64,000 bases of DNA from positions 4,826,501 through 4,890,500 of the forward strand of contig NZ_CP053590.1 in the NCBI RefSeq assembly GCF_013365535.1, written 5' to 3'. Made by a program: the position numbers and the translations under genes. The first letter of the stretch is position 1, and each line of letters opens with the position of its first letter. This DNA is from Aquimarina sp. TRL1. Its GTDB lineage: Bacteria; Bacteroidota; Bacteroidia; Flavobacteriales; Flavobacteriaceae. This document shows, one piece after another, positions 16,417-25,930 of the stretch. Below the pieces are notes generated by a model that was not told the origin of the DNA, did no database searches, and saw only the letters and a list, made by a program, of their open reading frames with translations.

Positions 16417-16935
16417 CTATTCGTCTAAAATTACTTTTTTCATCAAAAGATCAGTTTGTTCTTCATCTCCTAATTTGAATATATGAGTATGAAATACTAC
16501 AAACCCATTTTTCTGGTAAAAATTAATCGCTTTGAGATTTTTTTCCCAAACGCCTAGCCAAATGTTTTTTACTCCTGCTGTCTTTGCTATTTCTACAGCT
16601 TTATCCAATAATTTACTTCCATACCCTCTTCCCTGATATATAGATAAAATATAAATACGCTCTACTTCTAATGCCTCATCCAGGCAGTATTCAGTCTGAG
16701 AACTTCCTACATTTATTTTCAGATAGCCGAGCACCTTCTCTTGCTCTTCCAAAAAATAAAATTTTGAATCCGGGTTATCTAACTCTTTCAATAGCTGCTT
16801 TTTCGAGAAGTTTTTTTCCAGATAAATTTTCATATTCTCCGGAGTATTCAAACTCCCATATGTATCTTCAAAGGTTGCAATACCAATTACCCTTAATTGT
16901 TCAGCTTCTTTTTTCTCTACAGGTCGAATTCGCAT
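16417..16935 (-). CDS. GNAT-family N-acetyltransferase
   Basis: A 172-residue acetyltransferase. The acetyl-CoA binding motif A is clear: VERIYILSIYQGRGYGSKLL, followed by AVEIAKTAGVKNIWLGVWEK and NLKAINFYQKNGFVV, the usual motif B region. The N-terminal MRIRPVEKKEAEQL is typical for the subgroup. The substrate cannot be told from the sequence; close relatives act on amino acids, polyamines or protein N-termini. It precedes the MepB-family gene in the same direction. Confidence 0.85.
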   Translation of the reverse strand: MRIRPVEKKEAEQLRVIGIATFEDTYGSLNTPENMKIYLEKNFSKKQLLKELDNPDSKFYFLEEQEKVLGYLKINVGSSQTEYCLDEALEVERIYILSIYQGRGYGSKLLDKAVEIAKTAGVKNIWLGVWEKNLKAINFYQKNGFVVFHTHIFKLGDEEQTDLLMKKVILDE

Positions 16936-17100
16936 GAGGATCTAAACTTATTATTTTTCATTAACTTACTTTTAAAACAAATGAAGAAGACATTGCTTTT
17001 ATTCAAAAGCAATTTGTTACTAAGTCTCTCACTCATTCTATGAGAGAGAAAATAGCTTGAATCTACAATGTACAAAACAAAATTACTGATAGCATTTATC

Positions 17101-17149
17101 GAAGTGGTTTAAACTTTTTCATTTAAATCAAAAAAGTTTAAACCACTTC
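17101..17149. repeat. Shrunken copy 3 of the inverted-repeat element
   Basis: GAAGTGGTTTAAACTTTTT (17101-17119) and AAAAAGTTTAAACCACTTC (17131-17149) are perfect complements and equal the ends of the 161-bp elements at 9471 and 9682. The inside is reduced to about 11 bases (CATTTAAATCA), keeping only sequence next to the right end. Confidence 0.8.
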
Positions 17150-17166
17150 ATCAATAGACATCATAA

Positions 17167-17204
17167 AAATAAGCAGAACAAAATTGTTCTGCTTATTTTT
17201 ATTA
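17167..17204 (-). terminator. Bidirectional-looking terminator after the phosphoesterase gene
   Basis: AAATAAGCAGAAC pairs with GTTCTGCTTATTT around loop AAAATT; T-runs flank it on both strands. It lies about 30 bases after the stop of the minus-strand gene ending at 17229. Confidence 0.8.
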
Positions 17205-17228
17205 TTTATCTGTCAATAAGAATACTTC

Positions 17229-20117
17229 TTATCTTTTTATGATTTTATCTGATAAAAGTGTATTCCCTGTTTGGCTTTTTAATACGATAAAATACACTCC
17301 TTTTTTTAGGTTTTGTACTGGTAATGCGACTCTATCAGATACCTTGGTTACTACAGTATGATACACTGTTTTGCCATTTAGGTTTCTCACCTCAATAAAC
17401 ACCTTTTTTACGGCATCAGAAGGAATATCTAGATATAAATCTGCCGTAAACGGATTGGGATACAGTGCTATTGCTGATGGAGTATCTTCGTTCCTTTCAA
17501 CCGATGAAGTTGTGAGATTATTACTTACCTCATAGGTAGCATAAATTGAATATTTATAATCACTTTGAGAACCACTACCATATGCTGTCGGCATGTTATC
17601 CTGTCCGGCTACCCACTGAGAATTTGTAGCCTGATACCTTCCCGGACTTCCTGTTATGTATGCAATTCCCGGGTTGTTAGAAAATATCCATGCTAACCAT
17701 ACCGTAGATCCCGAAGAAACAGTAACCGGATTGATCAAGGAAATTGTTTGCCACCCTCTGGTTCCCTGCACAGCAGTCATACTTGTCTTACCCAATAGGT
17801 TTCCTGGCACTCCGTTCACATCTTCATATACGCCTACTTGTACGCTTCCACTTCCTCCTTCTACATGTAGGGAAACACTTTTCAAAATTCCGGACTCTGA
17901 CATCGTATATGGCATTGCTCTTCTGGTAGCATGTTTTGAGGTTCTATCTCCTACTGTAGTGATTCCTAAAGTAGCGGTTGTTCCTCCTGTATTTTCCTTA
18001 AAAACAGCTGTCACAGAAACATCTGAATTTACCGTAATCGTCAATGGATTTTCTGTTCCTGAAGCTCCTCCACTCCAGGAATCAAACTTCCAACCTGGTT
18101 GGGGAGTTGCCTTCAGGCTCAGTTGTGTCCCTGAAGCATATACCCCAGCCCCATCAACAGTTCCTTGTCCCGATACAGAAGTACTTACAGTGTATTCTGA
18201 CACACTTGACTTCTCATATACTGCATAGATCGAATATCGGTAATTACTCTGTGATCCATTTCCATAAGATGTCGGCATATTATTACCACTAGAAGACCAT
18301 GAAGAGTTTGTCGCTTGATATCTTCCCGGAGTTCCACTGACATATGCAATCCCTGGATTATCAGAAAAAATCCATGCTAACCAAACGGTTGTTCCTGAAG
18401 TAATACGTACAGAAGTTTCTAATGGAATATGTTGCCACCCCCTAGCAGACCGTACTGCAGTTACAGCTGTTTTTCCTATTCGGTCCCCAGGAACTCCATT
18501 TTGATCTCTATACACTCCTACCTGAACACTTCCGACACCACCTTCTACATGAAGGGCTACACTTTTTAGTGTTCCTGATTCAGTCATTGTATAGGGCATC
18601 GCTCTTCGGGTAGCATGTCTTGAGTTTTTATCTCCGATTGTTATGATTCCTAGGGTACCCGTATTTCCCCCATTAATTTTTTTAAACACTGCAGTTACTG
18701 TAAGATCACTTGTTACAGTCAATTGTATTGGGTTTGTTGTTCCTGTCGCTCCTCCTGTCCATTTTTCGAATTCCCAACCGGCTTGTGGTGTTGCGGTTAA
18801 TGTAATCTGTTCTCCTTCTTTATAGACTCCTCCTCCATCAACACTTCCTTCTCCTGTTGTATTTGTAGTTACAGTATAAGAAGGTACTGAACTTGCACTA
18901 ATTGTAATCACACTTCCATTAGAAGGATTCCAAATATCCAAATTTGCTGGTATTTGAAAAACATCAGAATTAGACACTTCTCCTACCTGAGATGCATTAT
19001 CAACCTTAATCGTTCGCGTTTCTATTTTATTTTCATCAACAAATATCCATTTAAACTGATTGAATCTCGATGAATTTCTCGTCCAGCTTTTGCTATCATT
19101 ATTTGATCTAAGCGGTGCTCCCCAGCATCCTTCCCCTACATAAACAGTTCCATTCTGATCTTCTCTGATAAAACCTTCATCATTTCCGCTTCCGGTTGTC
19201 GGACGAACAGGCCAAGTAGATTTTACGGTATGAGAATCACATTCTACCACTAACTTTACTTCTTTATCATAAAAAAGCTGTGCCCAATTAGAATATTGAC
19301 TGTTTCCTTCTCTTTTAGAAGAGACATGAGGTCTCATCGGTTTATGATATTGTGCCATTTTCCACAGTACGTTTGGATGTGCATTTAAATCATTTTTTAA
19401 CCAATTTGTTTGATTTCCGGAAATTGAGATCTCTGTATTTAAGGTATAAGCTCGTACGAGATTCTTTCCAAAAGTAAGGGCATAATATACACTGGTAGAA
19501 GGAACATCAAATAGATTATAGATACTATTATTACTATCTTCATGATTTCCTCTGGCTGCTACTATAGGAAACATTCGGTTATCTCCTGCTATTGTCAACT
19601 GCCAATCATCAAACCAATCTCTCCATTCTCCACTACTATCTCCATTGGTCATATCTCCTCCAAATAACACTGCATGAGGTTTTAGTTTGGCTACTAATCT
19701 ATTGGCATTTTTTCTGGGAGTTCTGTTATTTCTCGAATCTCCTCCTGCAATAAATGATAATCTACTATTATCAGAGGGAGCCGTTTTGAACCAAAACCGG
19801 GCACTTGTTCCCTGACTATCTCTAATCACAAAATAATATGCCGTATTAGGTATCAATCCTGTTAATCGTGCAAAGTGATTATTCATTCCTTTATAAGATA
19901 CAACTCTATCAGCTGTTTTAGTATTAGGATACCTCGTATAATCTGTACCATAATCAGTAGTTCCATAATATACCGTAGGGTTCGTACCTGATAGCTGATC
20001 CCACCCTACTACAATGGATGTTGCAGGATTATCCCTAAGGGACAAACGATACCTCCCATTGTTCCCATATGAGCCCCATGTAAGAATACACAGTGCTATT
20101 AAGATGATTTTTTTCAT
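17229..20117 (-). CDS. Secreted metallophosphoesterase with InlB-type repeats and type IX sorting domain
   Basis: A 962-residue exported enzyme. After a signal peptide (about 1-18) comes a fibronectin-III-like domain as in purple acid phosphatases, then a calcineurin-like phosphoesterase with metal-binding motifs GGDSR (125-129), GGDM (153-156) and GNHE (190-193). The second half has two tandem units of about 230 residues, each an InlB B-type repeat (GSVDGGGVYKEGEQITLTAT; GTVDGAGVYASGTQLSLKAT) followed by a beta-sandwich domain (HATRRAMPYTM, GSVQVGVY, VWLAWIFS). The last 80 residues (ALYPNPFTADLYLDIP to LLSDKIIKR) form a type A sorting domain for the type IX system, so the protein should be anchored at or released from the cell surface. 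Substrate unknown; phosphate scavenging from organic esters or nucleotides is plausible. Confidence 0.88.
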   Translation of the reverse strand: MKKIILIALCILTWGSYGNNGRYRLSLRDNPATSIVVGWDQLSGTNPTVYYGTTDYGTDYTRYPNTKTADRVVSYKGMNNHFARLTGLIPNTAYYFVIRDSQGTSARFWFKTAPSDNSRLSFIAGGDSRNNRTPRKNANRLVAKLKPHAVLFGGDMTNGDSSGEWRDWFDDWQLTIAGDNRMFPIVAARGNHEDSNNSIYNLFDVPSTSVYYALTFGKNLVRAYTLNTEISISGNQTNWLKNDLNAHPNVLWKMAQYHKPMRPHVSSKREGNSQYSNWAQLFYDKEVKLVVECDSHTVKSTWPVRPTTGSGNDEGFIREDQNGTVYVGEGCWGAPLRSNNDSKSWTRNSSRFNQFKWIFVDENKIETRTIKVDNASQVGEVSNSDVFQIPANLDIWNPSNGSVITISASSVPSYTVTTNTTGEGSVDGGGVYKEGEQITLTATPQAGWEFEKWTGGATGTTNPIQLTVTSDLTVTAVFKKINGGNTGTLGIITIGDKNSRHATRRAMPYTMTESGTLKSVALHVEGGVGSVQVGVYRDQNGVPGDRIGKTAVTAVRSARGWQHIPLETSVRITSGTTVWLAWIFSDNPGIAYVSGTPGRYQATNSSWSSSGNNMPTSYGNGSQSNYRYSIYAVYEKSSVSEYTVSTSVSGQGTVDGAGVYASGTQLSLKATPQPGWKFDSWSGGASGTENPLTITVNSDVSVTAVFKENTGGTTATLGITTVGDRTSKHATRRAMPYTMSESGILKSVSLHVEGGSGSVQVGVYEDVNGVPGNLLGKTSMTAVQGTRGWQTISLINPVTVSSGSTVWLAWIFSNNPGIAYITGSPGRYQATNSQWVAGQDNMPTAYGSGSQSDYKYSIYATYEVSNNLTTSSVERNEDTPSAIALYPNPFTADLYLDIPSDAVKKVFIEVRNLNGKTVYHTVVTKVSDRVALPVQNLKKGVYFIVLKSQTGNTLLSDKIIKR

Positions 20118-20312
20118 GTGAAATTAAGTTTATATTTAATTGGTAATAGTTAACATTTTTACAAACCTACTTATCCTTTTGTAGCTACCTTCTCCCCTAT
20201 ATTGATCTTAACATTTATTTCATATTGTGCTACATTGCTTAAGCCAAATTAACAATATATATACAATTAATTAACGTTTGTTCGCGTTATTATTGCTCTA
20301 AAAATCAACTTT

Positions 20313-21173
20313 ATGTCACAAAAAAAAATCCTTTTCTTTCTTAAAATCCTCGTATCCCTGATTTTCATTGGAAGAGCCTGGCAACATTTATTTTGGGATG
20401 CTCCGTATCGGTCTTTCTTTTGGGATGAAGCAATGTTAAAACCTGTAATCGAAAGCCTGACAGACATGAGCTGGCAAGCTTATGTTACCAGTGCTTCTAC
20501 GGACCAACTTATCCAGAATATTATACTCGCGAATGGTATTATATACTTACTAGCTGCAATTAGTGCCTTATTTATTAATTTTTCGAATAAAAAATGGTTA
20601 CAGATTCCTATTATAATAGGAGGTGTGTTTTTAGTAATATTATCTTTGTTATTATACAAAGAAAAGTTCTATCACAGTGCTCAATTTTTCGAGCATAGCA
20701 TTCAGTTTGGTCTCCCATTTGTTTTACTTTATTTTCTAAAAAATAATGGACAAAAAAGACAGTTATCTTTTATCCTGAAGATTCTTATTGCTGTTACTTT
20801 TTTCTCTCATGGGTTATATGCTTTTGGTTTTTATCCAGTTCCCGGAAAATTTGTAGATATGGTGATTCAGATTTTTCACTGTTCAGAGCGAACAGCCGTT
20901 ATTTTCTTATATATTGCTGGCATTCTAGATTTTATTCTTGCCGTACTCATTTTTATCCCCAGAGTAGCACAGTATGCATTATGGTATGCAGTTTTTTGGG
21001 GATTATTAACTGCTTTAGCCAGAATTGTTGCTAATGTGTACTTTGATTTCTTCTGGCAATCTGTTCATCAAAATCTATACGAAGTTGTCTATAGAATTCC
21101 ACACGGACTAACTCCTTTACTGGTATTAAAATTAGCAAAAAAAAGACTGTCTTTTCAGACAGCCTTTTCCTGA
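20313..21173 (+). CDS. DoxX-like multi-pass membrane protein
   Basis: A 286-residue inner-membrane protein with about eight hydrophobic helices. It begins LFFLKILVSLIFIGRAWQHL and its second half begins FILKILIAVTFFSHGLYAFG, two related openings that suggest an internal duplication of a four-helix DoxX/MauE-like unit. DoxX-type proteins are membrane partners in redox or oxidative-stress systems, but members of this length are mostly uncharacterised. It stands between two convergent large secreted-protein genes and ends 21 bases before the stop of the M36 peptidase gene on the other strand. Confidence 0.55.
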   Translation: MSQKKILFFLKILVSLIFIGRAWQHLFWDAPYRSFFWDEAMLKPVIESLTDMSWQAYVTSASTDQLIQNIILANGIIYLLAAISALFINFSNKKWLQIPIIIGGVFLVILSLLLYKEKFYHSAQFFEHSIQFGLPFVLLYFLKNNGQKRQLSFILKILIAVTFFSHGLYAFGFYPVPGKFVDMVIQIFHCSERTAVIFLYIAGILDFILAVLIFIPRVAQYALWYAVFWGLLTALARIVANVYFDFFWQSVHQNLYEVVYRIPHGLTPLLVLKLAKKRLSFQTAFS

Positions 21174-21194
21174 TATCATCTTGTCAGAAATAAA

Positions 21195-24100
21195 TTAGTT
21201 TATTATAAACTTTTTATTCTGTTTTCCTACATTGAGGATATACATTCCGACAGTAAGGGATTCCGTTGATATTACATTAGCTGTATTATTATTGATTATC
21301 CCCTGCTTTACGGTCTGACCTAATATATTTAGTATTCTAAACGTTTCTGTTCCTTGCGCCGCATTGTACATAGAAACGTTTAGCACTCCTCCTTTAGTGA
21401 TTGGATTTGGAGTCAAAGTTATAGAAAGTCCTTTCTGTAACAATTCTTGAGGAATTGTTTTAGAAGCTACATCATCTCCTGCAAAAGAATCCACTGCTGT
21501 TGTTCCACATCTACCTAAATTGGTCCAACTCGTAGCTGTTCTTTCATACAGACTTCCTTGGAAAGTAACTCTCTCTCCCGGACTATACGAACGATTCGGA
21601 TCATAAGGAGCTACTCCCTCACAAATATCGGTAGACACTGCTCCTTCTGTTAATTTTACATCATCAATAGCTACATCTGCCTGCCAGCTAGTACCGGTCA
21701 CAGTATTAAATCTCAATTGTACAGAACCACCTACGTAAGCCGCCAGATCAATATTTGCCGTATTCCAGCTAGATCCTTGTGCTCCTGTCTTATTAAAGAT
21801 ACTTGTCCATGAAGTTCCATCATCGGTACTTGCTTCTACATCTAACCTTCCAATGGCACTTCCTAACATATGATATTTAAAGCTAAAATTAGCTGTTGCT
21901 ACAGAACTTAAATCAAAGCATGGAGAGTTTAATATCGCTCTTTTATTAGGGAAACCTGTTCCATTCCCAGAAGCTTCTACATAAATATAATTAGCTCCTT
22001 CACTAGCAGAAGAAGGTCCAGTTCCATTAGATGGAGTTCCATTAGCATCTACTGTCCAGTCCAGGTTATCGTTAGACGATTGTGTCCAGGCTCCTAAATT
22101 ATTTTCAAAACCTTCTGAATATGGGAAAGAAGAAATACCACTGGTACATCCATTTCCACCTCCTCCTCCATCGGAAGTTATATTAAGATCATCAATTGTT
22201 ATGTCTCCTTGCCAGCTACTACCTGTTACTACATTAAGACGTAACTGTACTTTTGCATTTCCTAAATAGGAAGATAAATCGATACTTGCATCGTTCCAGT
22301 CTGTTCCTTGTGCTCCGGTTTTTGTAAATATACTAGCCCACTGTCCTTCATTTCCTGTTCTGGCTTCTACTGTTAATGTTCCTATTGCTGATCCTATCAT
22401 ATGGTATTTGAACTTAAGGAAAGCGGAGGTCAAATTAGTCATATCAATACATGGAGAATTAAGGATAGCTCTTTTATTAGGGAATCCCGTTCCACTTCCT
22501 GAAGCTTCTACATAAATATAAGAATCACCATCTACCGCTGCACCTGGTCCTGTTCCATTAGAAGGAGTTCCATTAGCGTCTATCGTCCAGTCTAGATCAT
22601 CATTGGTTGCCTGTACCCATCCGCCTAATGTACCTTCGAAGCTCTGTTTGTATGGGAAAGCTGCAATATTTCCTGTACATTCATCTCCACCGCCACCGCC
22701 ATCACATCCATTGACGAATGATACAGTCTGATCAGTATTACTATTGCTTCCTCCATTATTATTTTCTACTGCATCTTTTCCTACTCCTCTTGCAGAGAAT
22801 ACGGTCCATATTAAACAATTATATTTCCCATTATATAAGTCTCTGTCTGCTTGTAAAATTCCATCTCTACCAGATACAAACCCTGGATTATTTGCTGTAT
22901 TTTTAAGTCCTTCGATAACCAGTGCCATTGCGATATTATTACCTCCTGTACCATTATAGAAATCAGGATCAAAGCCTTCTTCTTTAACCAATGCCCATGT
23001 CATATCCCATAAGATCGTCGCAAAAGCATATCCTACACCGTGCGGTACTCTCAGGTTATTAATATCTCCATAGTCTGTTCCGTTAATTGCAGTATCGGTA
23101 GAATATCTAGTAGGGCGAATTCCTAACCCATCTTGTCCTTGTCCTAATACATAGGTTCCTACTCCTCTTCCTGTTGTTCCTACATCTCCTGCTTTCATCG
23201 TCAATACTAATCCAAACCAATCAGACCATCCTTCTCCCATTTGCTCTGATCCTCCTAAAGCATTAGTTGAAGGTCCTCCTACTAACCGAGTAGAAATCCC
23301 ATGACCATATTCATGTGCTATAATTAGGTTATCCAAATCTCCATCTCTTCCCGGATTGGTTCTATTCCATAAAAACATCTGCATTCTAGGATTACTTCCA
23401 TCCGGAGGCGTTCCAAAATTAGCATTATTAGTACCACTTCCGTCTTGTGCGTCTGCATTTACAGAATCGCTACCTCGTCCTCCTTTTCCGTAGTTGTTTT
23501 CCTGAAAATTACCACTTGCTTCATTAAATCCATATACATACCAAACATCGTGCATAATATTATTCCAGTAGAACAAGTTTGTAATTGCAGCATCCTGATA
23601 CTGAGTTGGCTCTTGATTTAGATTTAAGGAAAAATCAAACGAAAGATTACTTCCTCCATCAGCAGCAGCTCCTGTACCATTATTCCCGTTTCTATCCTCT
23701 TGTGCCCATACATTGTTTCCTCTGGTAATCGTATACTCTGCTCCTGCTGCTCCATTGGTATCATGCCATCCATAAGGAGATGCCGCTAATAAAGCCGGAT
23801 CTGTTACAATAGAACGATTTCCATCATTCGGATTTTCAACAGGCATTGCATATACATTGTAGCGCTCTCCTGCCATATTTTCGGCTAAATTCTGAGGACC
23901 GATAAATTCTTTCTTTTTTATCACCTTAGAAAAATGCATTTCTCCTTTTTCTCCATGTGTATGTGGGTCATCAAAATTACAGCTTATTACCCAATCGTAT
24001 TCTTTAAGAATTTTTCCTGTACCTGCATCTACATTTACATTCCACCAGTGATGTCCACTCTCTTCATATAAATTTACTAACCAAGACAATTTTAGTTGTC

Positions 24101-24599
24101 CTTCATCCAGTACATATACTTGTCGTACTTTTACAGGTTCTTCACTAATTCCGGTATTATTATATACCAAATCTCCTTTTGCAGACTTATTAGCACTTCT
24201 GTTTAATGCATTCGGAGTTCGTAAATTATGTGCTTGTACTACCTTCATAATTGCACTCTCGGGAGAAGTAAATGCTTTTGAAGAATTGATTTTGGACTTA
24301 ATATCAGTAATAAATTGATTAATCTCCCAGGTTACCTGATCATTCTTTACAGTTAGCTTATATGTACCATCCTGTATTTCTATCCCCTGATAATATTGAT
24401 TAATATAAACATGTTTGATGTCAGGGTTTAAAGAAGGGACTATATCTTTAATTTTCCATTCAGCTACATCTTGTTTGTTTAGTGCGGATTTTGTAGTGGA
24501 AACATTGAAATAATCTCTAACAATCGATTCCATGTTTTGGGCGATCATCATCTGCCCTAAAAAAAGTGTTAAAATTAAAAATGTTACATTTTTTTTCAT
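21195..24599 (-). CDS. Secreted M36 (fungalysin) metallopeptidase with type IX sorting domain
   Basis: A 1134-residue zinc protease. I start at 24599 (MKKNVTFLILTLFLGQMMIA), a clean signal peptide; an upstream ATG at 24656 would bury it. A fungalysin/thermolysin propeptide and PepSY-like region come first (ESGHHWWNVNVDAGTGKILK), then the catalytic domain with HEYGH at 429-433, GEGWSDWFGL and HGVGYAFATILWDM. Two nearly identical MAM-like beta-sandwich units follow (FPYKQSFEGTLGGWVQ and FPYSEGFENNLGAWTQ, each about 165 residues), then a chitin-binding type 5/12-like module (YDPNRSYSPGERVTFQGSLY) and a type IX sorting domain (LTPNPITKGGVLNVSMYNAA to KKFIIN). It probably degrades extracellular protein, perhaps in chitin-rich material. 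Confidence 0.92.
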   Translation of the reverse strand: MKKNVTFLILTLFLGQMMIAQNMESIVRDYFNVSTTKSALNKQDVAEWKIKDIVPSLNPDIKHVYINQYYQGIEIQDGTYKLTVKNDQVTWEINQFITDIKSKINSSKAFTSPESAIMKVVQAHNLRTPNALNRSANKSAKGDLVYNNTGISEEPVKVRQVYVLDEGQLKLSWLVNLYEESGHHWWNVNVDAGTGKILKEYDWVISCNFDDPHTHGEKGEMHFSKVIKKKEFIGPQNLAENMAGERYNVYAMPVENPNDGNRSIVTDPALLAASPYGWHDTNGAAGAEYTITRGNNVWAQEDRNGNNGTGAAADGGSNLSFDFSLNLNQEPTQYQDAAITNLFYWNNIMHDVWYVYGFNEASGNFQENNYGKGGRGSDSVNADAQDGSGTNNANFGTPPDGSNPRMQMFLWNRTNPGRDGDLDNLIIAHEYGHGISTRLVGGPSTNALGGSEQMGEGWSDWFGLVLTMKAGDVGTTGRGVGTYVLGQGQDGLGIRPTRYSTDTAINGTDYGDINNLRVPHGVGYAFATILWDMTWALVKEEGFDPDFYNGTGGNNIAMALVIEGLKNTANNPGFVSGRDGILQADRDLYNGKYNCLIWTVFSARGVGKDAVENNNGGSNSNTDQTVSFVNGCDGGGGGDECTGNIAAFPYKQSFEGTLGGWVQATNDDLDWTIDANGTPSNGTGPGAAVDGDSYIYVEASGSGTGFPNKRAILNSPCIDMTNLTSAFLKFKYHMIGSAIGTLTVEARTGNEGQWASIFTKTGAQGTDWNDASIDLSSYLGNAKVQLRLNVVTGSSWQGDITIDDLNITSDGGGGGNGCTSGISSFPYSEGFENNLGAWTQSSNDNLDWTVDANGTPSNGTGPSSASEGANYIYVEASGNGTGFPNKRAILNSPCFDLSSVATANFSFKYHMLGSAIGRLDVEASTDDGTSWTSIFNKTGAQGSSWNTANIDLAAYVGGSVQLRFNTVTGTSWQADVAIDDVKLTEGAVSTDICEGVAPYDPNRSYSPGERVTFQGSLYERTATSWTNLGRCGTTAVDSFAGDDVASKTIPQELLQKGLSITLTPNPITKGGVLNVSMYNAAQGTETFRILNILGQTVKQGIINNNTANVISTESLTVGMYILNVGKQNKKFIIN

Positions 24600-24656
24600 T
24601 TTTATAAATTTTGAGTTTGTGTACTTCAAATTTAAAAAAAAACCACTTATTTTCAT

Positions 24657-25062
24657 TATTCATTAAGATATTCACACAAAACATATGTTTTACATAGGAA
24701 AAATTGACACATAGACAAAATTTATTGCTTAATCACTAAAAAAAATAAAAAAAAACCTCTTCATCTCCCATAAACAAAGCAAAAACACAAATAAAAACCT
24801 GATTAACAATACAATAATCCTGTCCTACAAAAGAATTCAACCATAAAAAATTTATGGTTTTACCTTTCCATTTTTTAACAAAATTTTCACAAATAGAATT
24901 TAAAAAACAGAATGATTTTATAGATTATCATCTATTTTTTTATCATAAAAATGATCTTAGAAAAGTTAAAATCTTCCAATTCAGTAATGAGGTTCGATAA
25001 TTAATTTTGATGTTCTATAGGATAAGCGTAATTTTAAATATTCAACAAATCTCATATCAAAA
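24657..25062. other. 406-bp intergenic region
   Basis: Extremely AT-rich with no gene. It holds the promoters of the divergent M36 peptidase and superoxide dismutase genes; only the latter could be placed. Confidence 0.5.
25002..25009 (+). promoter_or_regulatory. Bacteroidota-type -7 box for the superoxide dismutase gene
   Basis: TAATTTTG matches the TAnnTTTG consensus and lies 53 bases before the ATG. No strong -33 TTG could be assigned. Confidence 0.5.
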
Positions 25063-25815
25063 ATGGATAAACGTAAATTTCTAAAAACTACGATATTAGC
25101 CTCTACCGGAATTGCCGCAGCCCCTTCTCTGGTATTATCTTCTTGTAATTCTTCTGAGAAAAAGGAAAAAACCACACCAGAGATCAATGAAAAAGATGTT
25201 AAAAAGGAAACATCTTCTTCCAGTCCTTTATTTAGTCTGCCTCCTTTGGTATATGGATATGATGCATTTACTGATGTAATCGATGCACAAACCATGGAAA
25301 TCCATCATTCTAAACACCATCAAGGGTATGTAAACAAACTAAATAAAGCACTGAAAGACACTCCTGTTTCTGGAAATACAATTGAAGATATCCTGAAGAA
25401 TGAAGCGCTTCCTATCCAGGTTAGAAATAATGGAGGAGGTCATTTTAATCATTCTCTCTACTGGGATATTCTTACTCCAGGTGGTGCAATGTCTGATACA
25501 CTAAAAGCTGCTATTGTAAAAAGTTTTAATTCTATTGAAGCTTTTAAAGAGGAGCTTGCCACAGCAGGTAAAAAACGATTTGGTTCCGGATGGGCATGGC
25601 TTTGTCAGAGTGCGGACAAAAACTTATTTATCACCTCAACTCCTAATCAAGACAATCCATTAATGCACGTTGCGGATAAACAAGGGCATCCAATTTTGGG
25701 AATTGATGTTTGGGAGCATGCATATTATTTAAAATACCAAAATAAAAGAGGAGAATACCTTCAAAATATTATCAATAAAATAAACTGGACTAAGGTAGAA
25801 GATCGTATGATTTAA
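25063..25815 (+). CDS. Exported Fe/Mn superoxide dismutase
   Basis: A 250-residue superoxide dismutase carrying an N-terminal export signal, unlike the usual cytoplasmic enzyme of about 200 residues. Residues 1-28 (MDKRKFLKTTILAS to LVLSSC) look like a lipoprotein signal with a Tat-like start, although the twin arginine is KR. A Lys/Ser/Glu linker to residue 55 follows. The catalytic part has the metal ligands His81 or 82 in TMEIHHSKHHQGYV, His130 in GGGHFNHSLYW, and Asp215/His219 in DVWEHAYYLKY. NQDNPL fits the Fe/Mn family but does not settle the metal. A lipid-anchored enzyme would remove superoxide in the cell envelope. It stands alone and ends at a strong hairpin. Confidence 0.9.
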   Translation: MDKRKFLKTTILASTGIAAAPSLVLSSCNSSEKKEKTTPEINEKDVKKETSSSSPLFSLPPLVYGYDAFTDVIDAQTMEIHHSKHHQGYVNKLNKALKDTPVSGNTIEDILKNEALPIQVRNNGGGHFNHSLYWDILTPGGAMSDTLKAAIVKSFNSIEAFKEELATAGKKRFGSGWAWLCQSADKNLFITSTPNQDNPLMHVADKQGHPILGIDVWEHAYYLKYQNKRGEYLQNIINKINWTKVEDRMI

Positions 25816-25830
25816 ACTAAACTACTTTTG

Positions 25831-25882
25831 CATACTATTCTTACCAAGTATATGAGGTAAGAATAGTATGTCAGTGTTTTTT
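25831..25882 (+). terminator. Terminator after the superoxide dismutase gene
   Basis: A perfect 15-bp stem, CATACTATTCTTACC (25831-25845) with GGTAAGAATAGTATG (25856-25870), followed by TCAGTG and a T-run. Confidence 0.8.
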
Positions 25883-25930
25883 GATTTTACCAGATGATTA
25901 TATATTAATTCAACCAGATATCGCTTATCT

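Larger units (their letters stand above)
16936..17228. other. Intergenic region with several hairpins
   Basis: Holds four inverted repeats in under 300 bases: ATTGCTTTT/AAAAGCAAT (16992-17013), TCTCTCA/TGAGAGA (17025-17047), the short repeat element at 17101 and the terminator at 17167. No gene. Confidence 0.6.

Noticed and set aside
25063..25145. True Tat signal on the superoxide dismutase
   Set aside because: The motif has KR instead of RR, so a Sec/lipoprotein route is as likely; recorded only as Tat-like.
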